Of a stretch of DNA of 34,987 bases, positions 1 to 8,990 are shown in pieces. The stretch is from Nereida sp965655635 (GTDB taxonomy: Bacteria > Pseudomonadota > Alphaproteobacteria > Rhodobacterales > Rhodobacteraceae): NCBI RefSeq assembly GCF_965655635.1, contig NZ_CBFHHE010000022.1:1-34987 (forward strand), in the 5' to 3' direction. Each line of letters begins with the position of its first letter. Position 1 is the stretch's first letter. Under the pieces are notes generated by a model. That model was not told where the DNA came from. It saw only the letters and a list, made by a program, of their open reading frames with translations, and did no database searches. Both the position numbers and the translations under genes were made by a program.

Positions 1-78
1 GCCGCAGGATATTGTGGCGCCTGAATTTTTTATCAGTAAAAGAAATGCCTCGCGGAACTACAACACCGGCGAAGCGTT

Positions 79-939
79 CTATTTAGCGGACGGCAGCACC
101 ACGTTTGTTTGCTGGCCCAAGCCTTCAATCCCCAAGCTGACAGTTTCGCCCCCATGCAAAAAGCGCAGTGGGTTTTGCCCCATGCCGACACCGGGTGGCG
201 TACCCGTCGAGATGACATCCCCGGGCTGAAGGCTCATGAACTGGCTGCAATACGCAATAAGATGCGGAATTTTGAATATCAGCGTCGATGTTGAGCCTGA
301 CTGCATCCGCACCCCATCCACGTCAAGCCACATAGCCAGATCGTTCACGTTTGAGATTTCATCAGGCGTCACAAGCCAAGGACCCGTGGGGCCGAACGTG
401 TCACAGCCCTTCCCCTTGTCCCATGTGCCCGACCGGTTCAGTTGGAAATCACGCTCAGACACGTCGTTGATAACACAAAAGCCCGCAACATGATCCATCG
501 CATTGGCTTCATCAATATAGCTGCCACTCTGTCCGATCACGACGCCCAGCTCAACTTCCCAATCAGTTTTGGTGCTGCCGCGCGGCACCTGAATTGGATC
601 GTTCGGGCCACAAACAGCAGAGGTCCATTTGTTGAAAATTATCGGCTCGGCAGGGATGTCCATGCCAGCTTCGGCAGCATGATCAGCGTAGTTCAAACCG
701 ATACAAATGAACTTTCCAATTCCACTGACACAGGCCCCAAGGCGCAGGTTCTCTTGTGGCGTCCCCGAAACAAGCGGCAGGCTTCCCGGATCAATCCCAG
801 CCAGCCGTGCGATGCTGTCGGGCAAAAGCGCATCTCTCCCCACATCATCAATCAAACCAGACAGGTCGCGCACGTAGCCAGTTGCATCCAGCATTCCTGG
901 CTTTTCCGCGCCTTCAGCACCGTATCTTACAAGCTTCAT
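79..939 (-). CDS. Fumarylacetoacetate hydrolase (FAH) family protein
   Basis: This 286-residue protein belongs to the FAH superfamily of metal-dependent C-C bond hydrolases, isomerases and decarboxylases that act on 2-oxo acids. Visible family blocks are GLNYADHAAE near residue 81, a WEVELGVVIG metal-ligand block near 127, NDVSERDFQ near 158 and the C-terminal GDVISTGTPPGVG loop near 240. The length fits the short bacterial FAHD1/ureidoglycolate-lyase-like class, which has a 70-80 residue N-terminal extension. It is probably cytoplasmic and Mg/Mn dependent. The gene faces the same way as the broken LysR gene and the TauD-type oxygenase beyond it, so a former LysR-controlled catabolic cluster is plausible. 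The exact substrate cannot be read from sequence; annotations as 2-hydroxyhepta-2,4-diene-1,7-dioate isomerase or ureidoglycolate lyase would be guesses. Confidence 0.9.
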   Translation of the reverse strand: MKLVRYGAEGAEKPGMLDATGYVRDLSGLIDDVGRDALLPDSIARLAGIDPGSLPLVSGTPQENLRLGACVSGIGKFICIGLNYADHAAEAGMDIPAEPIIFNKWTSAVCGPNDPIQVPRGSTKTDWEVELGVVIGQSGSYIDEANAMDHVAGFCVINDVSERDFQLNRSGTWDKGKGCDTFGPTGPWLVTPDEISNVNDLAMWLDVDGVRMQSGSTSTLIFKIPHLIAYCSQFMSLQPGDVISTGTPPGVGMGQNPLRFLHGGETVSLGIEGLGQQTNVVLPSAK

Positions 940-1043
940 TGCGCCCTCCTTTGAATAAGTTTTGGCATCGCAAATGCCCTACTTACGTCAAAGTAAATCA
1001 ATAGCGCGTCACGGGGACAAGACGGCATGTGGACCCCGTCCTA

Positions 1044-1723
1044 TCACTCAACGCTTGGCGCGAGAAACTTCAACAGCGCGCGGAACTGAACCGTAATACT
1101 GTTAAGGTCGCGCATCGCGATGCGCAGCTCTCGCCGGGCCCAGTTTTCTTCGATGGGGATCAATAAAAATGCCTGACCCCTCAAGGTAAGGCTCAACCGC
1201 GCCCAAAGGCAAAATCGCGATGCCCAGACGTGCCTGAACCATGCGCCGCATACCGTCGAAACTCATCAATTTTACACGTGTTCTGATTTGGCTGTTCAAC
1301 TCATAGGCCTGCCGCTCAAGATGATGCTGGATAGAGCTACCCTGCTGCAGCGCCACAAAATCTTCGCTCAGCACATCTGCGAATGTCACTTTTTCAAAGT
1401 CCGCAATCCGGTGATCAGAGGGGGCCGCAATGACAAGAGGATCGCCCCAGTATAGCACAGACTGAACCCCAGGCACTATCCGTGAACCCTGAATAGATGC
1501 CAAGTTCAGTCTCGCCAGAGCGCACCGCGTCCAAAAGATCGGCACTAGTTTGCTCAACCAGCTGAACACGCAAATCGGGACGTTCACGTTCGAAGGCAGC
1601 AAGGTCTTCAGGCAAAAACTGCGTGATCGATGAGGTGTTCGCCGCCACACGAATGGTTCCTTGGGCTACCGCGCACCTACGCCATAGGCCATCATCCCGA
1701 TGGACCAACGGCCAATCATGCAC
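1044..1723 (-). pseudogene. LysR-family regulator, C-terminal remnant with two frameshifts
   Basis: The minus strand encodes a LysR substrate-binding domain broken into three frames. The first part (1723 to about 1470) begins the effector domain with GTIRVAANTSSITQFLPEDL and runs to LGIYSGFTDSA. The reading then shifts frame near 1466-1474 and continues through VLYWGDPLVIAAPSDHRIAD to LGIAILPLGAVEPYLEGSGI. A second shift near 1158-1165 is needed to reach the natural C-terminus, which reads EENWARRELRIAMRDLNSIT and ends FLAPSVE before a stop at 1044-1046. The N-terminal winged helix-turn-helix is absent: only about 140 bases separate the remnant from the next gene. It cannot make a DNA-binding regulator. 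The neighbours on both sides are likely its former targets. A sequencing error could explain one shift but not two plus the missing HTH. Confidence 0.85.
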
Positions 1724-1864
1724 TAACTTTTAACATGGACCACTCTAGTGGGGCTGCTCACGGGCAGTTCGGAAATAACCCAACCGCACTTTAGGGATAC
1801 GCCAAGGACAAATACGAAAAATGGGACGTACCGACCCGAATGCTGGCACGCCCCAAGATAATTT

Positions 1865-2974
1865 TTACACCCGCTTCAAAACACGCAAACGGCTGTCCCA
1901 TTCGCCGCGATCAACATAGCACCCCCGAAGATGGCGGAAGCCTGTCGATGGATCAAAAGCCTCGCGGCCATGCATGACGCGACGGTTGTCAAAAACCACC
2001 ATTTCGCCACCAGATAAGCGAAAAGGGATGCCATAAACCGGATCACGGGTCATTTGCATGAACTTGCGGTACGCACGGTAAAACGTGGTCATCGTGCTTG
2101 GATCAAGGTCGAGAATATCCGCAAGATGCGCGTTAAAACAAACCTCGCGAACTTCGCCTTTGGCCCCGAGTTCTATCACCCGCTTGCGCGAACGGATGTC
2201 CGTTTCATTGTCATGAAAACGAAACGGAACTGATACGGTCGACAGTATCTCAAATGCCTCCGGATCAGCTGTCCGCAAATCCTCAGCGACCGCAGCGCCG
2301 TCACAAAATGTGGAGCCGCCACCTTGGGCCTCGTTGGCGATACAGTGCAGGAACTGGTAGCCGGGCGGCGCATCTTGATTTGTCAGATCAGTGTGCAAAG
2401 GCAGCGCATCAGATGTGTAGGCAAGGTTAATCGGGTCAGGTTTGGACATGACTTCAAACGTCACGCCAAAATTGGTCTCGCGCAGGTGCCCGATGCGGCG
2501 AGCAACTGTTTCGCCTGCCTCCGGATCATCCGACAAACCTGTCACAATCGACAGGCCGTATCTTTTTGTCTGTTCAAGCCACTCAGCCAGGGCATCATTT
2601 GAAGACATAAGTGTGCTGGCATCTTTGCGCGGCACACCATTGTCGCCAAGCTCGGCGCGCCAAGGAACAGGTGCAATATCCGCAGGGTCATAACGTACTT
2701 TTCCAGGCCGATGCGCCTTAACCCAATCAAGATCAAATCGACTTGGCGCCGCCTCCCGCGTCCACGTCAGGATCAAAGCATCGGCGGTGATTTCAGCCGC
2801 ATGCGGCGCGAGATCAAGAGGCACGCTGGTAAGGTCGAAGTCACGCTCGCCTGTTTTGGCGTGAAAGCCGGAAGGGTCGCTGTCACGCAGCCAAATATAT
2901 GGAAACTGGCCGACGGTGCCGTCAGGCCAAGATATCTCGAGGCTCTCGGCCCCAGATGTAAGGTTCGGTGTCAT
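1865..2974 (-). CDS. TauD/TfdA-family 2-oxoglutarate dioxygenase, gamma-butyrobetaine hydroxylase-like
   Basis: A 369-residue Fe(II)/2-oxoglutarate dioxygenase. The iron-binding facial triad is visible as LHTDLTNQ (H194, D196) and VFDNRRVMHGREAF (H335), followed by R348/R350 for the 2-oxoglutarate carboxylate. The N-terminal 90 residues match the DUF971-type domain of gamma-butyrobetaine and trimethyllysine hydroxylases (SWPDGTVGQFPYIWLRD), but the Cys-x-Cys zinc ligands of the characterised gamma-butyrobetaine enzymes are replaced (RDSDPSGFHAKTGERDF). The likely role is hydroxylation of gamma-butyrobetaine or a related quaternary amine in carnitine metabolism; the substrate is inferred. The ATG at 2974 is preferred over an upstream in-frame start at 3025 because GGAG sits six bases before it. 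It stands alone with about 140 bases to the LysR remnant. Confidence 0.88.
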   Translation of the reverse strand: MTPNLTSGAESLEISWPDGTVGQFPYIWLRDSDPSGFHAKTGERDFDLTSVPLDLAPHAAEITADALILTWTREAAPSRFDLDWVKAHRPGKVRYDPADIAPVPWRAELGDNGVPRKDASTLMSSNDALAEWLEQTKRYGLSIVTGLSDDPEAGETVARRIGHLRETNFGVTFEVMSKPDPINLAYTSDALPLHTDLTNQDAPPGYQFLHCIANEAQGGGSTFCDGAAVAEDLRTADPEAFEILSTVSVPFRFHDNETDIRSRKRVIELGAKGEVREVCFNAHLADILDLDPSTMTTFYRAYRKFMQMTRDPVYGIPFRLSGGEMVVFDNRRVMHGREAFDPSTGFRHLRGCYVDRGEWDSRLRVLKRV

Positions 2975-3222
2975 AGGTATCTCCGATGAGAATGTGATGT
3001 CAGAAAACTGAAAATATACGCCCACCTAATAAGGGGGCGGCCACCACTCCTGAGCCTTACCGTGCGGATGGCCCAGACATCTTCCCAACACAGCGCACAT
3101 GGCTCCTCCAGAAATGCTATCTCTCGACTAGAGCACGAACAACAACGCGGTTAAAGAAATTCTTGAGCAAACGCGCTAATTACGCTGATGTAAAAAAACC
3201 GCAACAACCGATGTGTGGTTGA

Positions 3223-4464
3223 TCAGTGAGCAATACCAAGTTTTTCCAAAATTGACGGCACCGCTTTTTTCATCGCGAAGACCCCCTTGGTTGCGTGAGG
3301 CCAAGCGATTGTATCAAACGAGCGGCGCACTTGAATAACGTTGATACCCGCTGCTACCAGATCAGGATGTGCGGCAGTAAGCGCGGTCGCGGTCGGCCCG
3401 ATGGGCGCATGCCCGGTCACCACGGTTTTTGTCCGGTGCCGCTCACAAGCCTCAATGATTTCGGTTGCCCATACGTTCTGATTGATGACCACAGTGCTAC
3501 CACAGGCATCGTGCATCGCATCTGACGCAAAGCGTTGCGCTACCTCTGCTACTGGCAACGGTGATCTGCCTGTCGTTGCCAGGGCCCCTATCGTTGCCAC
3601 AGGCGCATGCGGCAGCGCGTCTGCTATCTGCATGTCATCTTCTGTGACAAGCAGCAGAAACTCATTCGGGACATCTTCTGGCCGCGCCGCATCCGGAAGC
3701 CGTTTGCGCAAATGATCACTCGCATCTTCAATCGGCGTAACGTTGGTGGTGATTTGATGGGTCGGACAAAACCGCCTGTTGGTAAATTTGGAAATATTTG
3801 AAACACGCGCAATGTAGGGCCGCCCCTTAGTTTGAATGCCCGCGACCCAACGCCAAGCCAAAGTGTTCGATGCAGGATCGCCGTCTAGTAAATGCCGCAG
3901 AAAGAAATCTGCGCCCAACTCCCAAGGAAGGCGCAAAGTGAAAATCCAGATTGACGCGAACCACATGCGCGCATGGTTGTGCAGATAGCCAGTTGTAACC
4001 AGTTCTTCGGCCCATGCGTCAAAGCAATCAATTCCCGTTTCACCTGCAATCGCCTCGCTGTAATGCGCCGCCAAACGCCGATCTTTTTCAAGGCTTTTGA
4101 TCTGCCTGCGTAAACCCGCTTGGTACGCTGACCAGACCGTCGGATGCTGTTCAAGCCATCCTTTGAAATAGGTTCGCCAAAAAACTTCATGCACAAACCG
4201 TTCGGCGTTTTTGAAATCATGCACGCGAAGTGTCGCCTCCAAAACCTCGGTCTCCGTGATCAAGCGGTGTTTTATCCAAGGTGACAGCGCCGAGACATTT
4301 GCACGATATTCGGGACCCAAATCATAGTTTCGGCATCGATCGTAGACATCTCCCGCACGTTCGTTAAAGGCCGCCAGCCGCGCCAATCCTGCTTGCCGCG
4401 TTGGCGCAAAGTCTGGCTGCTCAGAACGCGCGGCCAAGTCAACGATCAGATCTTTTGTTTTCAT
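3223..4464 (-). CDS. Photolyase/cryptochrome-like FAD-binding protein with inverted domain order
   Basis: Residues about 30-235 are a photolyase/cryptochrome FAD-binding domain: LSPWIKHRLITE (60-71), HEVFWRTYFKGWLEQ (92-106), TTGYLHNHARMWFASIWI (157-174) and LLDGDPASNTLAWRWVAGIQ (192-211). The usual N-terminal alpha/beta antenna domain is missing. Instead, residues about 265-405 form an alpha/beta-looking C-terminal region with segments VVINQNVWATEIIEACERH, TVVTGHAPIGPTATAL and a conserved-looking WPHATKGVFAMKK that resemble the photolyase N-terminal fold. The protein probably binds FAD and may be a light sensor or DNA repair enzyme; activity is not established. The ATG at 4464 gives 413 residues; an in-frame ATG at 4515 would add 17 and neither has a strong ribosome site. 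It is divergent from the small gene at 4664 and near a translesion polymerase. Confidence 0.8.
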   Translation of the reverse strand: MKTKDLIVDLAARSEQPDFAPTRQAGLARLAAFNERAGDVYDRCRNYDLGPEYRANVSALSPWIKHRLITETEVLEATLRVHDFKNAERFVHEVFWRTYFKGWLEQHPTVWSAYQAGLRRQIKSLEKDRRLAAHYSEAIAGETGIDCFDAWAEELVTTGYLHNHARMWFASIWIFTLRLPWELGADFFLRHLLDGDPASNTLAWRWVAGIQTKGRPYIARVSNISKFTNRRFCPTHQITTNVTPIEDASDHLRKRLPDAARPEDVPNEFLLLVTEDDMQIADALPHAPVATIGALATTGRSPLPVAEVAQRFASDAMHDACGSTVVINQNVWATEIIEACERHRTKTVVTGHAPIGPTATALTAAHPDLVAAGINVIQVRRSFDTIAWPHATKGVFAMKKAVPSILEKLGIAH

Positions 4465-4663
4465 GCTTTGTGATCCCGCGCCGATGAACGTAAAATGCTG
4501 CACAAAACGCCCCACGCCGCTATCATGATAGACGCTTATCGGACTGCTTCATGTGACATGCAGTTAGCGGCAATTCCGCCTGCGTCGAGAGCCAATCAAC
4601 CCAAGGCAATATTTTGCCACAGATCAGGTTGCCCTAGCTTACCCAATAATTGAAAGGCATGGC

Positions 4664-4978
4664 ATGACACAGATTGAACCAAAAACCGCTGATCTTGTGG
4701 CACACTATGCTGTGCTGACAAAGGAAACGATGCCAGAGCTGGCGCGGACAACCCACGGCCACTGGCCCGTAAGGAATGACCACTGTTTTCAGCGTATTGT
4801 GCTGGATGCCGTGTGTGGTGGCATCTGGTACGACCATTTGGCCCGCCCAGCCTACAAGCACTTAACCCGCGCACAAGCGATGCGAGCCGTAAGTCTATGC
4901 ACCGATATCATTGACGGAACAGCTGATCTGAATGTGTTGAACAAACAGTCTTTAGTTTGGCGCGGCAAGCTGAGTTAA
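4664..4978 (+). CDS. Conserved small protein (104 aa), function unknown
   Basis: A 104-residue soluble protein with no signal peptide or membrane segment. An AAAGG ribosome site lies shortly before the ATG. The sequence contains a compact block with HGHWPVRNDHCFQRIVLDAV and GGIWYDHLARPAYKHLT, rich in His, Trp and Arg, followed by a helical tail ending near LNKQSLVWRGKL. I recognise the type as a small conserved protein of Rhodobacterales that is sometimes labelled a GCN5-related acetyltransferase, but it is too short for a GNAT fold and I see no acetyl-CoA R/Q-x-x-G-x-G/A motif, so I do not transfer that name. It lies between the photolyase-like gene (divergent) and the Y-family polymerase (convergent), which hints at a DNA-damage neighbourhood without proving a role. 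Confidence 0.75.
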   Translation: MTQIEPKTADLVAHYAVLTKETMPELARTTHGHWPVRNDHCFQRIVLDAVCGGIWYDHLARPAYKHLTRAQAMRAVSLCTDIIDGTADLNVLNKQSLVWRGKLS

Positions 4979-5015
4979 GATTCTGCGACACAAAAAGCAC
5001 GCCTGTTTTCGACCC

Positions 5016-6341
5016 TCAAAAACTGCAGAAATGCGTGTCACCGTCTTCACCCGTAGGTGCCTCAAAATCCCCCGCCTCTGGTATCCGCCCGAATGCGATT
5101 TTGCCGCCAACGTATCCGCCCGGAACAGTGTCATGCACACCCAGTGACAATGCTTTTCCGCCAAATCGTGACCGCATTTGATCCATTGTTGCACTAATCG
5201 TTTCCCACCGTGTGCGATCATCCGCATCGTTGGAAAGCGTATCAAACAGATCACCTGTCAAATCAGCTTCCGCGTCCAACCCGTGCAGCATGACTGAGAC
5301 AGCGTGAGGGCTGAATGGCATCGTCTGGCGCGCCTCAGCCAGACCTTGCGCAAGGGTTTTGCGAAAGCTGTGATCGTCACGCGATGGGGCAAACTGACCC
5401 TCCCAATTCCAACCCTGCGCCTGCGCGCTTTTTGCGCGGGTTGAGCGCAAGCGCTGACTTCGCATCGAAAGAGTCAGCCTTGACGCGCGCAGATCTGTCC
5501 GCCGCAGCCGCCGCGCCGCACCTGCCAGCAGTTGTCGTGCACAATCTTCTACTTTGTCAGGGCTGCGCCAATCACGCGGCAGCACACGGCTGTGCCCAAA
5601 CATGCGCTTGCGTGTCTGGGCGCGCGGGGCGTGTGTGCCATGCAGTTCTTGCAAAAACCGCTCACCTTCGACGTTGCCCCAAATTGCGCGCGCTTGTTTC
5701 GGTGCAAGGTGCCAAAGCCCCACGAAATCAGTAACGCCCGCTGCGGCCAGTCGTGCAATCATACCGTCACCAACACCCGGCAACTTGGTCAACTTCAGAT
5801 CGGCTAGCGCATCAGGCAGCATATCCAAATCCAACAATAACGTGCCATTTGGTTTATGCCGCTCCGCTGCGATTTTTGCCAAAAGCTCTGTCGGGGCCAT
5901 TCCAATTGAACAAGTCAACACAGGGCTGAATTCACGCGCCAAGGCAGCTTTAATTCTTGCCGCCAGGGTCAAACACTGCCGCGCTTCACTTGGCAACAAC
6001 GCGCAGACAACTTCATCAATTGATCTGACGTCTTGGATCGGCACGACAGTTTCGATCACCTCAAGAATGCGGCTGTGCAACCGCACATAAACATCCGGGC
6101 GCGCCACAACGAATGTCATATCAGGTACCAAGGCCCGTGCATCGCGTGCTGTCATGTTGTTTTTCACGCCCATGGCCTTGGCCTCGCGACTGACCGCGAT
6201 GCAGCCCGTATGAGCTGAATCCAACGCAACCACACCAATGGGCTTGCCACGTAGTGCGGGATTAAAATGCTGTTCGGCCGAGGCAAAAAAGCTGTCAAAA
6301 TCCAGATACAACCGCTCAGGAAGGCGCAGATTTCCTGACAT
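5016..6341 (-). CDS. Y-family DNA polymerase (DinB/UmuC-like translesion polymerase)
   Basis: This 441-residue protein is a Y-family translesion polymerase. The first catalytic block is YLDFDSFFASAEQ (D14, D16), the fingers segment is GCIAVSREAKAMGVK (46-60), and the second catalytic block is VRSIDEVV (D109, E110). TCSIGMAPTELLAKIAAERHKP and KLPGVGDGMIARL are the palm and the thumb helix-hairpin-helix. It should insert nucleotides opposite damaged template bases. The last roughly 60 residues are a tail ending in GDTHFCSF, with no obvious beta-clamp peptide that I can call. The ATG at 6341 follows GGAAGG at six bases and is preferred to one at 6374. Homologues are often mislabelled 'type VI secretion protein ImpB', a name inherited from plasmid impB (UmuC). 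It is divergent from the folB-like gene. Confidence 0.9.
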   Translation of the reverse strand: MSGNLRLPERLYLDFDSFFASAEQHFNPALRGKPIGVVALDSAHTGCIAVSREAKAMGVKNNMTARDARALVPDMTFVVARPDVYVRLHSRILEVIETVVPIQDVRSIDEVVCALLPSEARQCLTLAARIKAALAREFSPVLTCSIGMAPTELLAKIAAERHKPNGTLLLDLDMLPDALADLKLTKLPGVGDGMIARLAAAGVTDFVGLWHLAPKQARAIWGNVEGERFLQELHGTHAPRAQTRKRMFGHSRVLPRDWRSPDKVEDCARQLLAGAARRLRRTDLRASRLTLSMRSQRLRSTRAKSAQAQGWNWEGQFAPSRDDHSFRKTLAQGLAEARQTMPFSPHAVSVMLHGLDAEADLTGDLFDTLSNDADDRTRWETISATMDQMRSRFGGKALSLGVHDTVPGGYVGGKIAFGRIPEAGDFEAPTGEDGDTHFCSF

Positions 6342-6478
6342 TATCAACCTTCCTTTCAAACCGGCCACGCCCAAAGATAATACACATACTCACATTGCCC
6401 AGTGGCCGCACGTTGCCACATCGTCTGCTACTGCTACCTGCATGTTACGGAAATGCTTCTGCGAGGTTCAAACCAGAT

Positions 6479-6847
6479 ATGCCAGCGACCAGCACAATTG
6501 AATTGCGCGATATGATTTTGCCTACACTGATTGGAACATATGGCCCTGATGATGTTGTGCCAGATCATCATTTGCTTGATCTGGTGTTATCCGTTGACGC
6601 AAGCCAAGTTCTGATCCCAAAGGATGATATGGCCCATGTGTTTGACTATGATCCTTTGGTCACAGCAATCCATGACGTGGCTGGTACCGGCCATCGTGCG
6701 ACGCAGGAGTGGTTGATCACCGAGATTGTAGGGATTTGCGCAGCGTACCCTGACATCAAAAGCGCCGAGATCTACCTGCGTAAATTTCCAGTATTTGAAC
6801 AAAGCGGACACTTGGCCTGCGGCTTAACCTTAACGAAAATGCTTTAG
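6479..6847 (+). CDS. Dihydroneopterin aldolase family protein (FolB-like)
   Basis: A 122-residue protein of the FolB/FolX tunnelling-fold family. It opens with IELRDMILPTLIGTYGPDD, equivalent to the family N-terminal strand-loop (usually GxxGxxxxE), and continues with HLLDLVLSVDAS, VFDYDPLVTAIHDVAGTGHR, then TQEWLITEIVGICAAYPDIKSAEIYLRKFPVFE. FolB converts 7,8-dihydroneopterin to 6-hydroxymethyl-dihydropterin and glycolaldehyde for folate synthesis. The catalytic Glu region is changed here (YGPDD rather than xGxxxxE), so epimerase-type or altered activity is possible. The start at 6479 gives the usual family length; an upstream ATG at 6395 would add 28 atypical residues. Other folate genes are not beside it, so it may be a second paralogue. 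It is divergent from the Y-family polymerase. Confidence 0.8.
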   Translation: MPATSTIELRDMILPTLIGTYGPDDVVPDHHLLDLVLSVDASQVLIPKDDMAHVFDYDPLVTAIHDVAGTGHRATQEWLITEIVGICAAYPDIKSAEIYLRKFPVFEQSGHLACGLTLTKML

Positions 6848-6930
6848 CGAATATTCGTAATTCAAAGTGACGGATCGCCGCTAAACGCTAGATCAACACT
6901 CAACAGGTTATTCAGAAAGAGGGGGTTCAC

Positions 6931-7323
6931 TTGGATATCGTAACTCTGTTGCTAAGTGCTGTTTTATTCGGCGGCATGACTTTTTTCAGTTTTGGCTTCG
7001 CGCCAGTGCTTTTTACACAGCTTCCAATGGCCCAAGTACGCCCGCTTTTGCGTGGGACATTTCCATACTATTACCTGGTCATCATTGCGCTGTCCGCTCT
7101 GTGCGCTGCTGCAGCATTCCTAAACTCGGGTGTCGCTGCGGCTTTGCTCGCCGTTATTTGTCTTAGTACAGTCTATGCGCGCCAAATACTGATGCCCCAG
7201 ATCAACGCGGCAACAGACCGTGATGATCAGGCCGCATTCAAATGGCTACACGGATTATCGGTCGTCATTCAGCTGGCCCAATTAGGGCTTGCGGGATGGG
7301 CGCTTGTGCTTCTCGGATCATAA
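6931..7323 (+). CDS. DUF4149/TMEM205-like four-helix membrane protein
   Basis: A 130-residue integral membrane protein with about four hydrophobic segments, near residues 3-25, 45-66, 67-83 and 108-128. FFSFGFAPVLFTQLP between the first two segments and QILMPQINAATDRDD after the third are the kind of conserved loops seen in the DUF4149/TMEM205 family, whose function in bacteria is not known. The start codon is TTG, chosen because AGAGGGGG lies five to eight bases upstream and no ATG fits the reading frame before the first membrane segment. The gene lies 83 bases after the folB-like gene on the same strand and 48 bases before the DUF6880 gene, so the three may be co-transcribed. No catalytic residues are evident. 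Confidence 0.8.
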   Translation: MDIVTLLLSAVLFGGMTFFSFGFAPVLFTQLPMAQVRPLLRGTFPYYYLVIIALSALCAAAAFLNSGVAAALLAVICLSTVYARQILMPQINAATDRDDQAAFKWLHGLSVVIQLAQLGLAGWALVLLGS

Positions 7324-7371
7324 GGTCATAGCCTCCGCTCCCCAAAGCCGTCGAAAGTTCACCGCCCCGCC

Positions 7372-8805
7372 ATGTCCAAGAAAACTCTTAACGCAGCTAA
7401 TTTGACAGCGCTCGGCGCCGATCGCCTCGCCGAGCTTTTAATGGAAGTCAGCACCGGAAGTGCAGATATCAAACGGCGACTGCGGATGGAGTTAAGCCAT
7501 AACCTCGGCGCGTCTGAGTTGGCCCATGACGTTCGCAAGCGCCTTGCTGCCATTCGCAAATCCAAAGCGCGCGTGAGTTGGCGCAAACGCAAGTCACTTG
7601 TGGCAGACCTGAATACTCAAGTCGCGATGATTGTTGACAAAATCGCGCCGGATGACCCGGACACGGCGTTCGATCTCTTGTGGCAATTCATCGAACTCGC
7701 GCCCTCGATCTATGCGCGGGCAGACGACCGTCGTGGTGATATTGCCACTGCATTTCACGAAGCTCTTCAACATTTCGAAGACATTGGCACCCGCACAAAG
7801 ATCGACAGAACCGCGCTTGCCGACCGTGTTTGGGTAGCAGTTTCTGATAACATCTACGGCGAGTGGGACGATATCATTGGTCTGCTCGCCGAGACATTGG
7901 GCACAGACGGTCTTGCCGCCCTCAAAGAACAGATCGTGCAATTTGCAGACGCCTCCAGTGAACAAACCACGCCTGATCACGAGGCATTTGCCTTTTTGCG
8001 TGACCTAAGAGGCGGCAGTGACTATCGCACGTCACAACGCGAGGCGCTTGTTCAAAAATCCCTCCAAGAAATTGCAGAACTTAGCGGTGATACTGAGGGG
8101 TATATCGCACAGTTCACATCGGCAGATCTGCGGCGCAAATCCGTTGCAGCCGAAGTTGCGACCCTCAAACTGACCGACGGTCAGCCGGAAGAAGCGCTGG
8201 AGATCCTGACAAATGCAGACCCCGCGCCTGACCCGTCTGCTCAAGAAGCTTGGGACATTGCATATCTCGCAGCGTTGTTAAAGCTGGGCAGAGAGACAGA
8301 TGCGCAGACGTACCGATGGACCTGTTTTGAGACGCGGCTCAGCGGTGACCATCTGCGCAACTTCTTGAAGGCGCTGCCGGATTTTGACGATGTAGAAGCC
8401 GAAGACCGCGCGAGACAAGTTGTGTTAGCGTACCCAGACGCACCACACGCATTGCACTTCTGCCTAACCTGGCCCGATCTGCACACGGCAGCACAGTTAG
8501 TCGTCGCGCGGGCGGATGAATTCGATGGCGATGACTATGAATTTTTGAACAGCGCAGCAGACACCCTGCATCAAAAGTATCCTTTAGCGGCCACAGTATT
8601 GTTACGCGCAATGATCGATTTCGCACTCATTGAAGGGCGCACATCACGCTACGGTCACATCGCGAACCATTTGCGTGATTGCGAAATGCTCAGCTACGAC
8701 ATCTCGGACTACGGTGATTTACCAACGCACGAAAGCTATGTCGAGACTTTGCAAAACGATTATTCACGCAGATCGTCGTTCTGGGAGAAATACGAAGGCA
8801 GGTAG
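7372..8805 (+). CDS. DUF6880 family protein
   Basis: A 477-residue, largely helical soluble protein. The opening segment MSKKTLNAANLTALGADRLAEL and the following STGSADIKRRLRMEL block match what I know of the DUF6880 family of alphaproteobacteria, whose function is not known. The middle and end look like helical repeats of TPR/SEL1 type: EEALEILTNADPAPDPS followed by AWDIAYLAALLKLGRETDA, and later AATVLLRAMIDFALIEGRTSRYGHIANHL. A basic patch AAIRKSKARVSWRKRKS lies near residues 62-79. There is no signal peptide and no nuclease or helicase motif. It is the last chromosomal gene before the mobile island; its stop is 131 bases from the island's left attachment repeat, so the insertion has not damaged it. 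Confidence 0.82.
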   Translation: MSKKTLNAANLTALGADRLAELLMEVSTGSADIKRRLRMELSHNLGASELAHDVRKRLAAIRKSKARVSWRKRKSLVADLNTQVAMIVDKIAPDDPDTAFDLLWQFIELAPSIYARADDRRGDIATAFHEALQHFEDIGTRTKIDRTALADRVWVAVSDNIYGEWDDIIGLLAETLGTDGLAALKEQIVQFADASSEQTTPDHEAFAFLRDLRGGSDYRTSQREALVQKSLQEIAELSGDTEGYIAQFTSADLRRKSVAAEVATLKLTDGQPEEALEILTNADPAPDPSAQEAWDIAYLAALLKLGRETDAQTYRWTCFETRLSGDHLRNFLKALPDFDDVEAEDRARQVVLAYPDAPHALHFCLTWPDLHTAAQLVVARADEFDGDDYEFLNSAADTLHQKYPLAATVLLRAMIDFALIEGRTSRYGHIANHLRDCEMLSYDISDYGDLPTHESYVETLQNDYSRRSSFWEKYEGR

Positions 8806-8936
8806 TTTGCCTTTATGACTTATCCGCCAAAACCTTAAGGTTATGCTGGATTTTTATTCTGAGCTTATCTGTTTTCACCATGCACTGAAAACAGACGGGA
8901 CCAGCAGCACCAAATTTATACGCCAAAAAATATGGT

Positions 8937-8976
8937 GTATGGCGGAGACGAAGGGATTCGAACCCTCGAGACCCTT
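8937..8976. repeat. Left attachment site: 40-bp direct repeat (tRNA-Ser 3' end)
   Basis: These 40 bases are identical to 19374-19413. They contain the CCA end, acceptor 3' strand, T-arm and part of the variable arm of tRNA-Ser(GCU), on the minus strand. There is no tRNA 5' half here, so this is a displaced attachment repeat and not a gene. Identity stops at 8936 on one side and 8977 on the other. It marks the left end of the integrated island. Confidence 0.93.
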
Positions 8977-8990
8977 TCCTTCAAATAATC

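Noticed and set aside
442..954. A 170-codon plus-strand open frame opposite the FAH gene
   Set aside because: It lies antisense to a clear FAH family gene, has no family features, and arises from the high-GC frame of the real gene.
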